Shown in pieces: positions 19,603-28,217 of a stretch of 64,000 bases of DNA. The translations under genes were made by a program, and so were the position numbers. Source of the stretch: Oceanidesulfovibrio indonesiensis (GTDB taxonomy: Bacteria; Desulfobacterota; Desulfovibrionia; Desulfovibrionales; Desulfovibrionaceae). The first letter of the stretch is position 1. Every line of letters starts with the position of its first letter. The notes beneath the pieces are model-generated. The model was not told where the DNA came from and did no database searches. It saw only the letters and a program-made list of their open reading frames with translations. The stretch covers positions 62,001-126,000 of the forward strand of contig NZ_QMIE01000004.1 in the NCBI RefSeq assembly GCF_007625075.1, given 5' to 3'.

Positions 19603-19959
19603 CTATTTCCCGATGGTTTCCCGAACTATCTGGATAACCTCCACCGGGTCGAAGGGCTTTTTGATGGTGGCAACCGCGCGCTTGATCGCCAGATGGATTC
19701 CGGAGAGTCCGCTGATGACGATCACCGGCAGGTCCGCAAACTCGTCGGTCTGTGTCAGCTTGCGATAGAAACGCGGCCCCCACTCGTTTGGCATCTCCAG
19801 GTCCAGAGTGATGAGGTCAGGCTTTTCGGCCATGGCGACCTCGTAAGCGGTGACACCGTCCTGGGCGCGGCAGGTGGTGTATCCGTGATCCTCGAAAACG
19901 CTGACGAGGTAATCGACTATCGCTTCGTCGTCGTCAATCACCATGATCTTCTTTGACAT
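19603..19959 (-). CDS. Single-domain response regulator (Rrf1-like)
   Basis: A 118-residue lone receiver. Asp9-Asp11 form the acidic pocket (VIDDDE), Asp53 in LITLDLEMP is the phosphorylation site, the switch Ser is in VIVISGLS, and Lys is in TIKKPFDP. There is no output domain, so it signals by protein contact or phosphotransfer. It begins MSKKIMVIDDD, as does its upstream tandem neighbour, and shares the uncommon LEMPxEWGPRFYRKLTQ stretch with it, so the two are a recent duplication. D. vulgaris has a receiver gene, rrf1, between hmcF and rrf2; this pair is in the corresponding place. Confidence 0.88.
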   Translation of the reverse strand: MSKKIMVIDDDEAIVDYLVSVFEDHGYTTCRAQDGVTAYEVAMAEKPDLITLDLEMPNEWGPRFYRKLTQTDEFADLPVIVISGLSGIHLAIKRAVATIKKPFDPVEVIQIVRETIGK

Positions 19960-20102
19960 ACGCTCCCTTGCATATTGGTGTTGAAGGTTCAGCGCGGTCC
20001 GCACGACGAGCGAGCCCGGAAGCAAGGCGCCAATTCGGGGTTTGAACTGCTCCGGCCCGCCCCAGCTCAGCCGTTACGGACCGGAGCATTGTAAGACTGC
20101 CG

Positions 20103-20456
20103 CTAGCCGATGGTATCCTTGACGATCCGCATGAGCTGATCAGGGTCGAACGGCTTTGACAAGCTTGCAACCGCTTTTGGAATAGCGTATTTGTTCGCGC
20201 TGAGTCCGCTGATGACGATCACCGGAATGCGTTTGAGCTCCGGATTTTGCGTCAATTTGCGGTAGAAGCGGGGCCCCCACTCCTCTGGCATTTCCAGGTC
20301 CAGCGTGATGAGGTCCGGCATTTCCTTGACAACCACCTCATCTGCAACGGAACCATCGGCCGCAGTGACGACCTCGTATCCATTGTCGGTGAACAGATCA
20401 GTCAAGTAGGAGCGGATTTCCTGGTCATCGTCAACGATCAGAATCTTCTTGGACAT
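20103..20456 (-). CDS. Single-domain response regulator (Rrf1-like), tandem paralogue
   Basis: A 117-residue lone receiver beginning MSKKILIVDDDQ, with Asp53 in LITLDLEMPEEWGPRFYRKLTQ, VIVISGLSANK and SKPFDP. It is clearly paralogous to the receiver 143 bp downstream; the two differ mostly in the second helix and around residues 40-45, which could give different kinase partners. The upstream gap to the universal stress protein holds several strong hairpins. Confidence 0.88.
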   Translation of the reverse strand: MSKKILIVDDDQEIRSYLTDLFTDNGYEVVTAADGSVADEVVVKEMPDLITLDLEMPEEWGPRFYRKLTQNPELKRIPVIVISGLSANKYAIPKAVASLSKPFDPDQLMRIVKDTIG

Positions 20457-20474
20457 TCTGCCCTCCTGATAAGT

Positions 20475-20545
20475 GACTGGGGTCGCCCCCCAGTCTCTTG
20501 ACGTTGCCGCAATCAGCCGCTGCCACGGCTGATTGCGGTTTTTTT
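20475..20545 (+). terminator. Two hairpins with a U-tract reading on the plus strand
   Basis: GACTGGGG (20475-20482) pairs with CCCCAGTC (20488-20495). A second, perfect 12-bp stem, CCGCAATCAGCC (20507-20518) with GGCTGATTGCGG (20527-20538), is followed directly by seven Ts (20539-20545). This is a canonical intrinsic terminator for plus-strand transcription, yet all recognised genes for several kilobases are on the minus strand. On the minus strand the stems lack a U-tract. It may end an antisense or small RNA, or act as mRNA structure. Confidence 0.6.
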
Positions 20546-20593
20546 GAGCCTTCCGTATATGCTGCAAACCGGATCAAGGCGGTTCTGCGACCA

Positions 20594-20649
20594 GCGCATT
20601 AGCGTCTTGAAACAAGACTCCTATCTGAAACGATTTCAGACAAATGCGC
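20594..20649. repeat. Branched inverted-repeat structure (three-way junction)
   Basis: An outer stem GCGCATT (20594-20600) / AATGCGC (20643-20649) encloses two perfect hairpins: GTCTTG-AAA-CAAGAC (20604-20618) and TCTGAAA-CGA-TTTCAGA (20624-20640). All three stems are perfect. It sits between the universal stress gene and the receiver genes, so it would be transcribed in any read-through mRNA. Function is unknown. Confidence 0.55.
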
Positions 20650-20682
20650 AAGAGCATCTAAACCTTTCCAGGGCATGATGTT

Positions 20683-21582
20683 CTAAACCTTGTCCGGTTT
20701 GTTGACGCTCACCACGGGACAACTGGCGCGCAGGATGACCTGCTCCAGAGTCGAGCCCAGACGCGCTTCGTCCGAGTCCGATTCGCCAGCGTGGTGCGCC
20801 ATGACGATGAGGTCCGCCATGCGCTCGCGAGCGAGCTTGACGATTTCCATATAGGGAATTCCTTCCCACGCTTCCACATCGTAGTTTTTGAAATCGCCCA
20901 TCTGGGAGCCATACAGCGAACGCATACGTTTGCGGGCTTCGATGAGACGATCTTCGATCTCGTTCTGTGCGAGCACTTTGCCGCCCACGTCCAGAGCGTG
21001 GAACATGGTCATGTCGCAATCGCACTCCCTGGCCGTGTTCAGCGCGTACTTGAACGCGTGGTTCGCCTGCTTGGAGAAGTCCGTGCAGAAGAGGACGTGG
21101 TTGAAACCGCCGCGGTATGCCGCTGACTCTCTGTGCACGGTCATCACCGGGCATTTGGCGGCTTTGGCCACCTTCTGCAGTGTGCTGCCGGTGTAGCCTT
21201 TGTAATCGATGTGATCGATGCTTCCGGAGCTGGCGCCCATGATGATCAGGTCCACATCCTCGCTGCGCGCCGTGCGCAGGATTTCACGATGCGGCACGCC
21301 GGTGGTCAGAACGAAACTGACTCCACCTTCAGCCTCTTCGATCTGCCTGGCGTAGGTGTTGCGCAGCTCGTCCTCGACCCAGCTCTTGTAATCGTCATCC
21401 ACCTGGACTTCGTCGCCGGTCCGTACGTCATGCACGATCTGGGAGTACGCCTTGGTCGGCAGACCGATCACGTGGAACACGATGATCTCGGAGCCGTACC
21501 GTTTGGCCATCTGGAACGCCACCCTGGCCGCTCCGAAGCTCGCCGGCGAACCCGTGGTAGCCAACAGGATTTTCTTGGACAT
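20683..21582 (-). CDS. Tandem-domain universal stress protein
   Basis: A 299-residue protein with two UspA domains. The first starts KKILLATTGSPASFGAARVA and ends with the ATP-binding motif GASSGSIDHIDYKGYTGSTL (G-2x-G-9x-G-S/T). The second starts NHVLFCTDFSKQANHAFKYA and ends MAHHAGESDSDEARLGSTLEQVILRASCPVVSV, where the nucleotide motif is altered. Usp proteins bind ATP or AMP and respond to stress and energy state. It follows hmcF by 48 bp on the same strand and so probably belongs to the hmc transcript or its read-through, ahead of the receiver pair. Confidence 0.92.
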   Translation of the reverse strand: MSKKILLATTGSPASFGAARVAFQMAKRYGSEIIVFHVIGLPTKAYSQIVHDVRTGDEVQVDDDYKSWVEDELRNTYARQIEEAEGGVSFVLTTGVPHREILRTARSEDVDLIIMGASSGSIDHIDYKGYTGSTLQKVAKAAKCPVMTVHRESAAYRGGFNHVLFCTDFSKQANHAFKYALNTARECDCDMTMFHALDVGGKVLAQNEIEDRLIEARKRMRSLYGSQMGDFKNYDVEAWEGIPYMEIVKLARERMADLIVMAHHAGESDSDEARLGSTLEQVILRASCPVVSVNKPDKV

Positions 21583-21630
21583 GTATTACCTCGCAAATGC
21601 TGACGGTTCTTGCGACAGGGTCGGGTTCCC

Positions 21631-23019
21631 CTACTCCTCCGGCTTCAAATGATCCGGCACGATCATCATATTGATGACCAATGGTTTGAGGAAGCTCCAG
21701 CGGATGCCGATCTCGTACTCTTCTTCGAGGTCGCGGATGGCGTCCCAGCAGTTATGACACGGCGCGATAACGAGCTTGGCTCCGGTATCCTGAATCTGCT
21801 GAAGTTTCTTGAGCAGTGCCACGTTCCGCTGCGGGCGGTACTTGCCGATGCCGTTGAAACCGCCGCCGCCACCGCAGCAATAGTTGTACTCCTTGTTCGG
21901 AGCCATCTCCCGGAAGTAGCCGGGCTCCACGATGTACTCAATGATCTTGCGGGTAACGTTCTTCAGACCCTGGTTGCGCACGTAGTTGCAGGAGTCCTGC
22001 AGGGTGACTGGTTCCTTGATGCGCTTGGCCGGGTCTATTTTGATCTTGCCTGTCTCCAGCGCTTCGAGCAACCATTCCACGTAGTGCATGAAAGGCACGG
22101 GCGGCTGGCCATCCTCGCGGCCCACCCAGTAGGGCCCCTCGATGACCGTGGCGCGATGCGCATGGCCGCACTCCGTGCCGATGGCGCGCTTAGGCTTGAG
22201 TCGCTCGATGGCGGCGTAGACGTTTTCCACGTTGTCCTTGCAGCATTCCCAGTCGCCGGCGAACATGGACAGGGAGGTCTGCTCCCAGCCCTCGGAGGGC
22301 ACGGTCCAGTTCTCGCCCGCCACGTGGAAGAGGATGGCGGCTTCGGCCAGGTCTTCCGGATAGTGCTTGGGCTCGCGGGCGTTGCAGGTGTACATGATGT
22401 CCGCGCCTTCCTTGTCCACCGGGATCTCGAGGCCGGGCCATTCTTCCTCGTTCTCCTCGGCCATCCACTCGCAGGTCTCCACCCAGTCTTCGGTGGTCAC
22501 GTCCATCTGCGCGCGGTACACGCGGTGCATGCCCGAGCCGATTTTCAGCTCCCACGGCACGAAGCCCTGGGAGTACAAAAGCCCCCGCAGGTAGGAGAAC
22601 ATGACGCCCATGTCGATGCCGTGCGGGCAGAACTGTCCGCAGCGGTTGCAGCATGTGCACCAGCTCCAGGCCACGTCCATGCAGTGGCGCATGAACTCGT
22701 TGGACACCTGGCCCTTCTTCTTCACGATCTCGCCCAGGGTGGACTGAATCTTGTACGAAGGGACCTGCTCCGGTTTACGGCCGTTGACCTGGTACAGAAA
22801 ACAGCTCTCGGAGCACAGGCCGCAGTGGGCGCATATCTCCAGCCAGGTCTTGAGCCGGGATTTCATGGTTTTCTGAATCGTGTTCCAGAGCTTCTCCGTA
22901 TCCACGTCCAGCTGTTCCATTTCCGCATAGTATTGCTTGCCGCCCTTATCGTTGAGGACCAGCTTGAGCTGTTCATCGGTATTGATGGGCTGCTTGTTGC
23001 AAAGCGTTCCTTCAGGCAT
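21631..23019 (-). CDS. hmcF: HmcF, cytoplasmic-side iron-sulfur subunit of the Hmc complex (HdrD-like)
   Basis: A 462-residue protein with two [4Fe-4S] ferredoxin motifs near the N-terminus ([11 protein letters not shown] at 63-73 and [12 protein letters not shown] around 123-134) and heterodisulfide-reductase-type CCG regions: MYTCNAREP...WECCKDN and [10 protein letters not shown]...[12 protein letters not shown]...[10 protein letters not shown]. This is the HdrD/GlpC-like build of HmcF and of DsrK. In Hmc it is thought to pass electrons between the membrane subunits and cytoplasmic reactions. It is the last structural gene of hmcABCDEF, 51 bp after hmcE. Confidence 0.93.
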   Translation of the reverse strand: MPEGTLCNKQPINTDEQLKLVLNDKGGKQYYAEMEQLDVDTEKLWNTIQKTMKSRLKTWLEICAHCGLCSESCFLYQVNGRKPEQVPSYKIQSTLGEIVKKKGQVSNEFMRHCMDVAWSWCTCCNRCGQFCPHGIDMGVMFSYLRGLLYSQGFVPWELKIGSGMHRVYRAQMDVTTEDWVETCEWMAEENEEEWPGLEIPVDKEGADIMYTCNAREPKHYPEDLAEAAILFHVAGENWTVPSEGWEQTSLSMFAGDWECCKDNVENVYAAIERLKPKRAIGTECGHAHRATVIEGPYWVGREDGQPPVPFMHYVEWLLEALETGKIKIDPAKRIKEPVTLQDSCNYVRNQGLKNVTRKIIEYIVEPGYFREMAPNKEYNYCCGGGGGFNGIGKYRPQRNVALLKKLQQIQDTGAKLVIAPCHNCWDAIRDLEEEYEIGIRWSFLKPLVINMMIVPDHLKPEE

Positions 23020-23070
23020 TGTGCTTCTCCGTATCTTTGAAGCTAGGGGATCGTAATGCGCGGCTCGCCG

Positions 23071-23748
23071 CTACCACGACATGCTCGTGCCTTTCATGCC
23101 GCCGCGCTTGATGCCGTAGTCCATGCCCAACTGCATGCGGGACATGAAGAACAGCACCACGTGGGAGAGCTTGGTGAAGGGCAGCGCCAGCAGCCATATC
23201 TCGCCGGTCAGGATGTGCGCGATGAGCCAGAAGTCGTAGTTTCCGAGCTCGTAGCGGGCGATGAGGCCGGTGGCGAACGGCGCAACCGAAATGACGATCA
23301 GTATATAATCGTAGGCCGTGGTCAGGATGCGGACATCCGAAAAGGCGATGCGCCGCAGGACCATGAACAGGCCGCCCACAACCACGGTCCAGGCCAGCAT
23401 GTCGGCCACGCCGGCAGGCAGGCCCGGCAACCGGATGCCCAGGCTTTTTTCGAGCATCACGTTGTGTGCTTCCAGGAATATCGGCGTGACCAGCAGGCCG
23501 ATGTGGAAGGCGAAGAAAAGGATCGTGAACAGAGGCCTCGACCGCCAGCTGTGCGTGCCGAACGGGATGAGGAAGAATACGATCGAGCGCGCCGCATGCT
23601 TGAGGCCGTGGCCCAGATGGGGACGGTAGGCGACGCGGTCCAGTTTCCAGTTGAGCCCCCGGATGTACATCACCACCCGCACGATGAGGCCGACGAAGGT
23701 GACGATGAACACCAGCCAGAGCAAGGGGCCTGTCAGCAGATCATACAT
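23071..23748 (-). CDS. hmcE: HmcE, membrane subunit (NarI/DsrM-like)
   Basis: A 225-residue integral membrane protein with about five helices: an N-terminal LLWLVFIVTFVGLIVRVVMY, FTILFFAFHIGLLVTPIFL with a histidine, GVADMLAWTVVVGGLFMVL, YILIVISVAPFATGLIA and ILTGEIWLLALPFTKLSHVV. Conserved histidines inside helices fit a NarI-type haem b protein, as reported for HmcE-like and DsrM-like subunits. It sits 20 bp after hmcD and 51 bp before hmcF. Confidence 0.92.
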   Translation of the reverse strand: MYDLLTGPLLWLVFIVTFVGLIVRVVMYIRGLNWKLDRVAYRPHLGHGLKHAARSIVFFLIPFGTHSWRSRPLFTILFFAFHIGLLVTPIFLEAHNVMLEKSLGIRLPGLPAGVADMLAWTVVVGGLFMVLRRIAFSDVRILTTAYDYILIVISVAPFATGLIARYELGNYDFWLIAHILTGEIWLLALPFTKLSHVVLFFMSRMQLGMDYGIKRGGMKGTSMSW

Positions 23749-23768
23749 GGTGCATCTCCTCGTGCGGC

Positions 23769-23933
23769 TTAGTCGTGGTTGTGCTTGTATTTGGAGAACT
23801 CGTCACCGGATTCGTCCTTGCCGCCGACGAGGAACGATATGAAGAGCACCGCCGCGATAAGGATGCCCCCCATAATAAGATAGATGTTCCCCTTCGTATA
23901 GGTCATGAAATCTTGCAGTGTATAGAATTCCAT
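23769..23933 (-). CDS. hmcD: HmcD, small membrane subunit
   Basis: A 54-residue product found by reading between hmcC and hmcE: MEFYTLQDFMTYTKGN, one membrane helix (IYLIMGGILIAAVLFISFLV), then a charged tail GGKDESGDEFSKYKHNHD ending in TAA. Size, position and single helix match HmcD of the Desulfovibrio hmc operon. Eighteen bases separate it from hmcC. Confidence 0.9.
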   Translation of the reverse strand: MEFYTLQDFMTYTKGNIYLIMGGILIAAVLFISFLVGGKDESGDEFSKYKHNHD

Positions 23934-23951
23934 GGCGTTTTTCTCCTTGGA

Positions 23952-25124
23952 TTAATGATCGCTCTTGTACAGCGGGTGCTCGTAGAATATGGGCATCCGC
24001 GTGGAAATGAACCGGAAGATCACCACGCCGATTGTCACGATGAAGACCGAAATGATGATCTCCATGATGTGCGGGAAATACCGCTCGGACGACGGCAGGT
24101 GATAGTTGTAGGCGATCAGGGAGATGTTGAACCGGTTGAACACGATGCCCAGCACGGTCAGAACAGCTGTCCACTTGATCAGCTTCGTGTTCTTGTCCCG
24201 GGCGCCCACTGCGTACAGGAAGCACGGCAGCGCCACGAACACCAGCATCTCGATGAGGAACCACGTGCCGTATCCCGTGGCGAGGTAGTGCCAGGTATTG
24301 TCGTAGGCCACGCCGATCACCTTGATCATGAAGTAGCCGAAGAGCACGAAGGAACAGGCCCGTGCAAAGCCCAGCACCACGACGTCGTGATGGCGCTGGT
24401 ACTCCTGGTCCATCATGCGGTGCAGATACTTGTGCGAGAGCGTGCCCTCGAAGATGACCATGGACAAACCGGCCGCGATGCTCGACACGAAAAAGAACAC
24501 CGGCAGGTATGCCGAGTACCACAACGGATGCAGTTTGGACGGCGCGATGGTGTACAGCGCTCCCAGTGACGACTGGTGCAGGGTGGAGAGGACAACGCCG
24601 AAGATGGTGAGCGCCAACGTGGCCTTGACCAGGATATTGCGCACCTTGGTCTTCTTCAGCCATTCGAAGGGCACCGGCAGGAACTCCAGGAAAAGCACCG
24701 TGAGGTACAGGAACACGCACAGACCCACTTCGAAAAGCAGCGACGTGTAACCCTGCTGCACGAAGATGGGATACGGCAGACGCCATGGCCGGCCCACGTC
24801 GTAGTGCAGCGCGAAGACGACCAGGGCGTAGCCCAGGAAGGCCGTGAGGATGGCCGGGCGAACTGCGGAATGGTACCGCTTCAGGCCGAAGATGTAGCAC
24901 GCGGCCGAGGTGGTGTAGCCTCCGGCGGCCAGCGCGACGCCGCAGAGCAGGTCGAATCCGATCCAGATGCCCCACGGGTTGTTGTCGTCGAGATTGGTGA
25001 CAGCTCCCAGTCCGCCGGTGAAGCGCAGGACCGTCACCACCAGGCCGGCTGCGATGATGATGCCGGCTACGATGTTGAACGGAGTCATGACCGACTTGGA
25101 GCCGGTGTGAGTTTCAGCGGACAT
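23952..25124 (-). CDS. hmcC: HmcC, NrfD-family membrane subunit
   Basis: A 390-residue polytopic protein of the NrfD/PsrC family with about ten helices. Recognisable pieces are NPWGIWIGFDLLCGVALAAGGYTTSAA near the N-terminus and the central HQSSLGALYTIAPSKLHPLWYSAYLPVFFFVSSIAAGLSM, the quinone-site region in this family. It is expected to exchange electrons between menaquinone and the HmcB clusters. Its ATG shares one base with the hmcB stop (TGATG), showing coupled translation. Confidence 0.94.
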   Translation of the reverse strand: MSAETHTGSKSVMTPFNIVAGIIIAAGLVVTVLRFTGGLGAVTNLDDNNPWGIWIGFDLLCGVALAAGGYTTSAACYIFGLKRYHSAVRPAILTAFLGYALVVFALHYDVGRPWRLPYPIFVQQGYTSLLFEVGLCVFLYLTVLFLEFLPVPFEWLKKTKVRNILVKATLALTIFGVVLSTLHQSSLGALYTIAPSKLHPLWYSAYLPVFFFVSSIAAGLSMVIFEGTLSHKYLHRMMDQEYQRHHDVVVLGFARACSFVLFGYFMIKVIGVAYDNTWHYLATGYGTWFLIEMLVFVALPCFLYAVGARDKNTKLIKWTAVLTVLGIVFNRFNISLIAYNYHLPSSERYFPHIMEIIISVFIVTIGVVIFRFISTRMPIFYEHPLYKSDH

Positions 25125-26203
25125 CAGGCGCCCTCCCCTTCGTCTTGTTTGCTGTCTTCGCCTTCGCCCTTGGCCTCTTCTTCCTTGGCCTTGAGCGCCT
25201 CGTCCACGGCCTTCTTGACTTCGTTGTCGATCCGGCGCTGGGCGGATTCTTCAGCCTTGGTCAGCGCTTCCGACATCTTCTGCTGCGCTTTTTCCTGGGT
25301 TTCGGCCACGGCGTTTTTCACCGCTTCTTCGCGTTCCTGCGCAGCGATCTTTTCCTTGCGCTTGTTCACGGCCCAGATGCCGCCCAGCAGCACGGGCCAC
25401 AAGCCCACGACTACAGGCACGGCGGCCAGGGCGCCGGCGGTGAGCTCAGGCGCGGAGGTGGTGCCCACGTCGCGCATGCCGATCTGGTCGAACTGCACGC
25501 CGGAGACATAGAGCCAACTCGTGCCGCCCATCTCGTGCTCGCCGTAAATGTGGTCGATGTATTTTCCGGGGTTGGTCCTGATGCGCTCACGGGCGATCTT
25601 GATGATCGTGTCTCGGTCGCCAAAGGTCAGGGCCTCTTTGGGGCAGGCCTGCACGCAACCGGGCAGCTTGCCTTCAAGCTGGCGCTCGTAACACATGTGG
25701 CACTTGCGGATTCGCGGGGTCAGCGCTTCGTGGTACTCATAAGTAGGCACCTCGAAGGGGCATGCGATCATGCAGTAGCGGCAGCCCACGCATACCGAGG
25801 CGTCGTATGTCACGGAACCGTTGGGCTCCTTCTTGAACGCGCGAACAAAGCAGGCCGAGGCGCAGGCGGGTTCCAGACAGTGGTTGCACTGGAACTTGCG
25901 GAACACCGGTTTTTCCCGGCCGACATCATACTTGTTGACGATGGTGAAGTTGTCGGAATTGGTACGGCGCTTCTGGTCCAGGACAGTCAGATCGTCGAAC
26001 GGCTTTTCCGGCATGGGCAGGTCGTTGACCTTCTGGCAACCGGCCTCGCATTCGCGGCAGCCGATGCAGCGGGTCGCATCGAAGAGCACGGCGTTGCTTC
26101 CGGGATAGCCGTGAAACTCCTTTCCCGCGGCCTTCGCCTTGCCGGACGCAGCAAGGCTTACGCCGGCCGCGCCCATCAGTCCGAGGAATCGTCTGCGTTG
26201 CAT
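25124..26203 (-). CDS. hmcB: HmcB, periplasmic ferredoxin-type subunit with membrane anchor
   Basis: A 359-residue protein with a twin-arginine-type signal ([24 protein letters not shown]) and four cysteine clusters for [4Fe-4S] centres: [37 protein letters not shown] and CHMCYERQ...GCVQACP. One membrane helix follows near 238-262 ([20 protein letters not shown]), then an unusually long, highly charged coiled-coil tail (about 265-359) ending in an acidic [14 protein letters not shown]. It links HmcA haems to the HmcC quinone site. The cytoplasmic tail could bind a soluble partner. Confidence 0.94.
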   Translation of the reverse strand: MQRRRFLGLMGAAGVSLAASGKAKAAGKEFHGYPGSNAVLFDATRCIGCRECEAGCQKVNDLPMPEKPFDDLTVLDQKRRTNSDNFTIVNKYDVGREKPVFRKFQCNHCLEPACASACFVRAFKKEPNGSVTYDASVCVGCRYCMIACPFEVPTYEYHEALTPRIRKCHMCYERQLEGKLPGCVQACPKEALTFGDRDTIIKIARERIRTNPGKYIDHIYGEHEMGGTSWLYVSGVQFDQIGMRDVGTTSAPELTAGALAAVPVVVGLWPVLLGGIWAVNKRKEKIAAQEREEAVKNAVAETQEKAQQKMSEALTKAEESAQRRIDNEVKKAVDEALKAKEEEAKGEGEDSKQDEGEGA

Positions 26204-26229
26204 CTATCTACTCTCCTTCGGCTATCCGT

Positions 26230-27945
26230 TTATTCTTTCTTCTCGTGACAGGCGACGCAGTCGGTGTTCGCCGGCTTCTCGAGCTTCATCTCCGTGTGAC
26301 AGTCCATGCACTGGCCGTGGTAGGCGGCCTTCAGGCCCGGACGGCCCGCCCGTGCTTCCATGAACGGCTCGCCGTGGCAGCTCGCGCAACGCGGGGGCGT
26401 CTTGGAGGCCGGGCTGTTGTGGTGGCAGCCCTGGCACATGGTCAACTCGGTCTCGTGGAACACGGAGGCGAGCTGGTTGTCCTGCATGTTCTCCAGAAGC
26501 TTCAGCACGATCTTGCGGTGCGGCATCTCGCTGGGCTTGTACTCGTCGGCGAGCACGCCGATGGTCACGGTTTCCGGAATATCGCCGACGGCCAGCGCCT
26601 TGTGCGTATCGGGACGACGCTCGATCATACGCTTGGCAAGGGCCTCGCGTGCGTCCTTGTCCTTCGGCAACCGGGCGGTCTGGCCTGAAGCGGCGACGAC
26701 GTAGATCCCGTCGTTGCTCACAGCTTGTTCAGCGGACTCGACCGGCTGATGGCAGGTGGTGCACGAATCCGCCGCCGGGGTGGGTTCCGTGGGCATGGCG
26801 GCGTGGCAGCCGGCGCATTCGGGCCTGGCCTGTTCCTGCTGGTGGCAGCCAACGCAGCTGTATTCGCTGCTCACCTGGTGCATGGCCTGTTCCAGGGCGA
26901 TGAAGTCGCCCTTTTCAGAACCCTGAACCGTGTGGCACTCGGAGCACGCCTGCACACTCTTGTGGTGGCAGCTGGAGCAGGAGTCCGTGGTCTCTTCGTG
27001 GTAGAGGTGGTTGAACGCCACAGGCATGGCGCTGGCCTCAAGCATGTCCCTGTTCTGGGCGTCTTCCGGTATGGGCGGAGTCATCAGGACGGCGTCCGGC
27101 TGTTTGCGGGGCAGGCGAGGGAGCTTGCCGATACGCTGCTGCATGGTCTCGTTCTTTTGCTCGATCTTCTGCTGGCCTTCGGCGCTGTGGCAACCGGCGC
27201 AGTCCACGGGCCCCACGTCCTCGGGTTGCGTCTCGCTCATGGTCTGGTGGCAGACAACGCACTGCTGGTGGAAAGCAAGCTGCCGCGGAGTCTTGACCGG
27301 CTCCTCAGGAGTGTCGGTGTGACAGTAGCTGCAGCTTTCCTCTTCGAATTTTTTGTAGACCAGCTTTTCAGCCTGCTCGTCCCACTCGTGGTGGCAGCTG
27401 CCGCAGTTGGTCTCCTCGCCGGCATCCTTGGCGATCTTGTCCGAGCCCCAGTGGCGATAGTGGAGGGCGTTGTCCATGCCGGAGTCGAGACGCACGGCCG
27501 TGACCTGCGGATTCTCGACGTGGCAGCGGCGGCACTCACCGGATTGCGGTCCATACTTTTCGACGCCCGCGGCCCGGTCTTCGGCGTGGCAGGAAATACA
27601 ACCGTCGTGATAGATATTCTTGAGCTCCTCAAAGCTGCCGTCCTCAGTCCGCATGAACTTGAGCGACATGACTTCCTCGCCGCTCTCGTTCGTCGTGGTC
27701 TTGTGGCAGGCGGAACAATCCTTGTCCTGCTCCTTCAAGGCCGCGGTATGCTTGTCGTGCATGAACACGGAGGCCGGCATCTCCAGCTCACCCTGCCCGG
27801 CAATGGTGATCATGATCAGATCGGCCCTGGCTGTGACGTTCTCGTCCGCCGCGGGCTTGCTCATGACGTCCCCGCCGAGCACAAGCACGGCTGCCAGGGC
27901 GACCAGGAATCCTGATAACCCTGCGACTACTTTCCTGTGTGCCAT
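26230..27945 (-). CDS. hmcA: HmcA, 16-haem high-molecular-weight cytochrome c
   Basis: A 571-residue exported multihaem cytochrome. I count exactly sixteen CxxCH motifs, from CSACH near the N-terminus to CVACH at the end, the number known for HmcA, plus many extra His residues for bis-His ligation. A signal peptide (VVAGLSGFLVALAAVLVLGG) directs it to the periplasm. HmcA takes electrons from periplasmic hydrogenases through type I cytochrome c3 and delivers them to the HmcB-F complex. The ATG at 27945 with GAGGGAG upstream is preferred to one at 27969. It heads the operon; the 575-bp upstream region carries operator-like repeats. Confidence 0.96.
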   Translation of the reverse strand: MAHRKVVAGLSGFLVALAAVLVLGGDVMSKPAADENVTARADLIMITIAGQGELEMPASVFMHDKHTAALKEQDKDCSACHKTTTNESGEEVMSLKFMRTEDGSFEELKNIYHDGCISCHAEDRAAGVEKYGPQSGECRRCHVENPQVTAVRLDSGMDNALHYRHWGSDKIAKDAGEETNCGSCHHEWDEQAEKLVYKKFEEESCSYCHTDTPEEPVKTPRQLAFHQQCVVCHQTMSETQPEDVGPVDCAGCHSAEGQQKIEQKNETMQQRIGKLPRLPRKQPDAVLMTPPIPEDAQNRDMLEASAMPVAFNHLYHEETTDSCSSCHHKSVQACSECHTVQGSEKGDFIALEQAMHQVSSEYSCVGCHQQEQARPECAGCHAAMPTEPTPAADSCTTCHQPVESAEQAVSNDGIYVVAASGQTARLPKDKDAREALAKRMIERRPDTHKALAVGDIPETVTIGVLADEYKPSEMPHRKIVLKLLENMQDNQLASVFHETELTMCQGCHHNSPASKTPPRCASCHGEPFMEARAGRPGLKAAYHGQCMDCHTEMKLEKPANTDCVACHEKKE

Positions 27946-28110
27946 GATGAATGCTCCCTCTTTACTCATATGTGTTGGAATCCCTGCGTCGAAGACTGTC
28001 TCTCAAGCGTCCTGTCGCTGCCGTCGGTGTCGGCGCGGCTCCCTCCAGCCTGCCGCCCATCTGGCATGTCCCGCATTGCATCCTCGCGTATATGACGGCG
28101 GACCACCCGC

Positions 28111-28181
28111 AGATTACCCGCCTAAAAAGTAGGGTTAATTACCCACTTGTCGTGTATGTATTAATACCCACTCGACGGGTA
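28111..28181. promoter_or_regulatory. Candidate hmc operator: three ACCC repeats on a 25-bp period
   Basis: ATTACCCGCC, ATTACCCACT and AATACCCACT place ACCC at exactly 28116, 28141 and 28166, a 25-bp period. The second forms GGGTTAATTACCC (28132-28144). The third forms TACCCACTCGACGGGTA (28165-28181), which shares half-sites with the inverted repeat before rrf2 (17323-17340). Likely the target of the Rrf2 regulator; binding is inferred. Confidence 0.5.
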
Positions 28182-28199
28182 GATTATATTTTATGCTGA

Positions 28200-28217
28200 T
28201 GTCAAGGTTTTTTGACA
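28200..28217. promoter_or_regulatory. Palindrome TGTCAA-N6-TTGACA upstream of hmcA
   Basis: TGTCAAGGTTTTTTGACA is a perfect 6+6 inverted repeat whose half-site equals a sigma-70 -35 hexamer on either strand. It may be a promoter element, a regulator site, or both. Confidence 0.4.
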
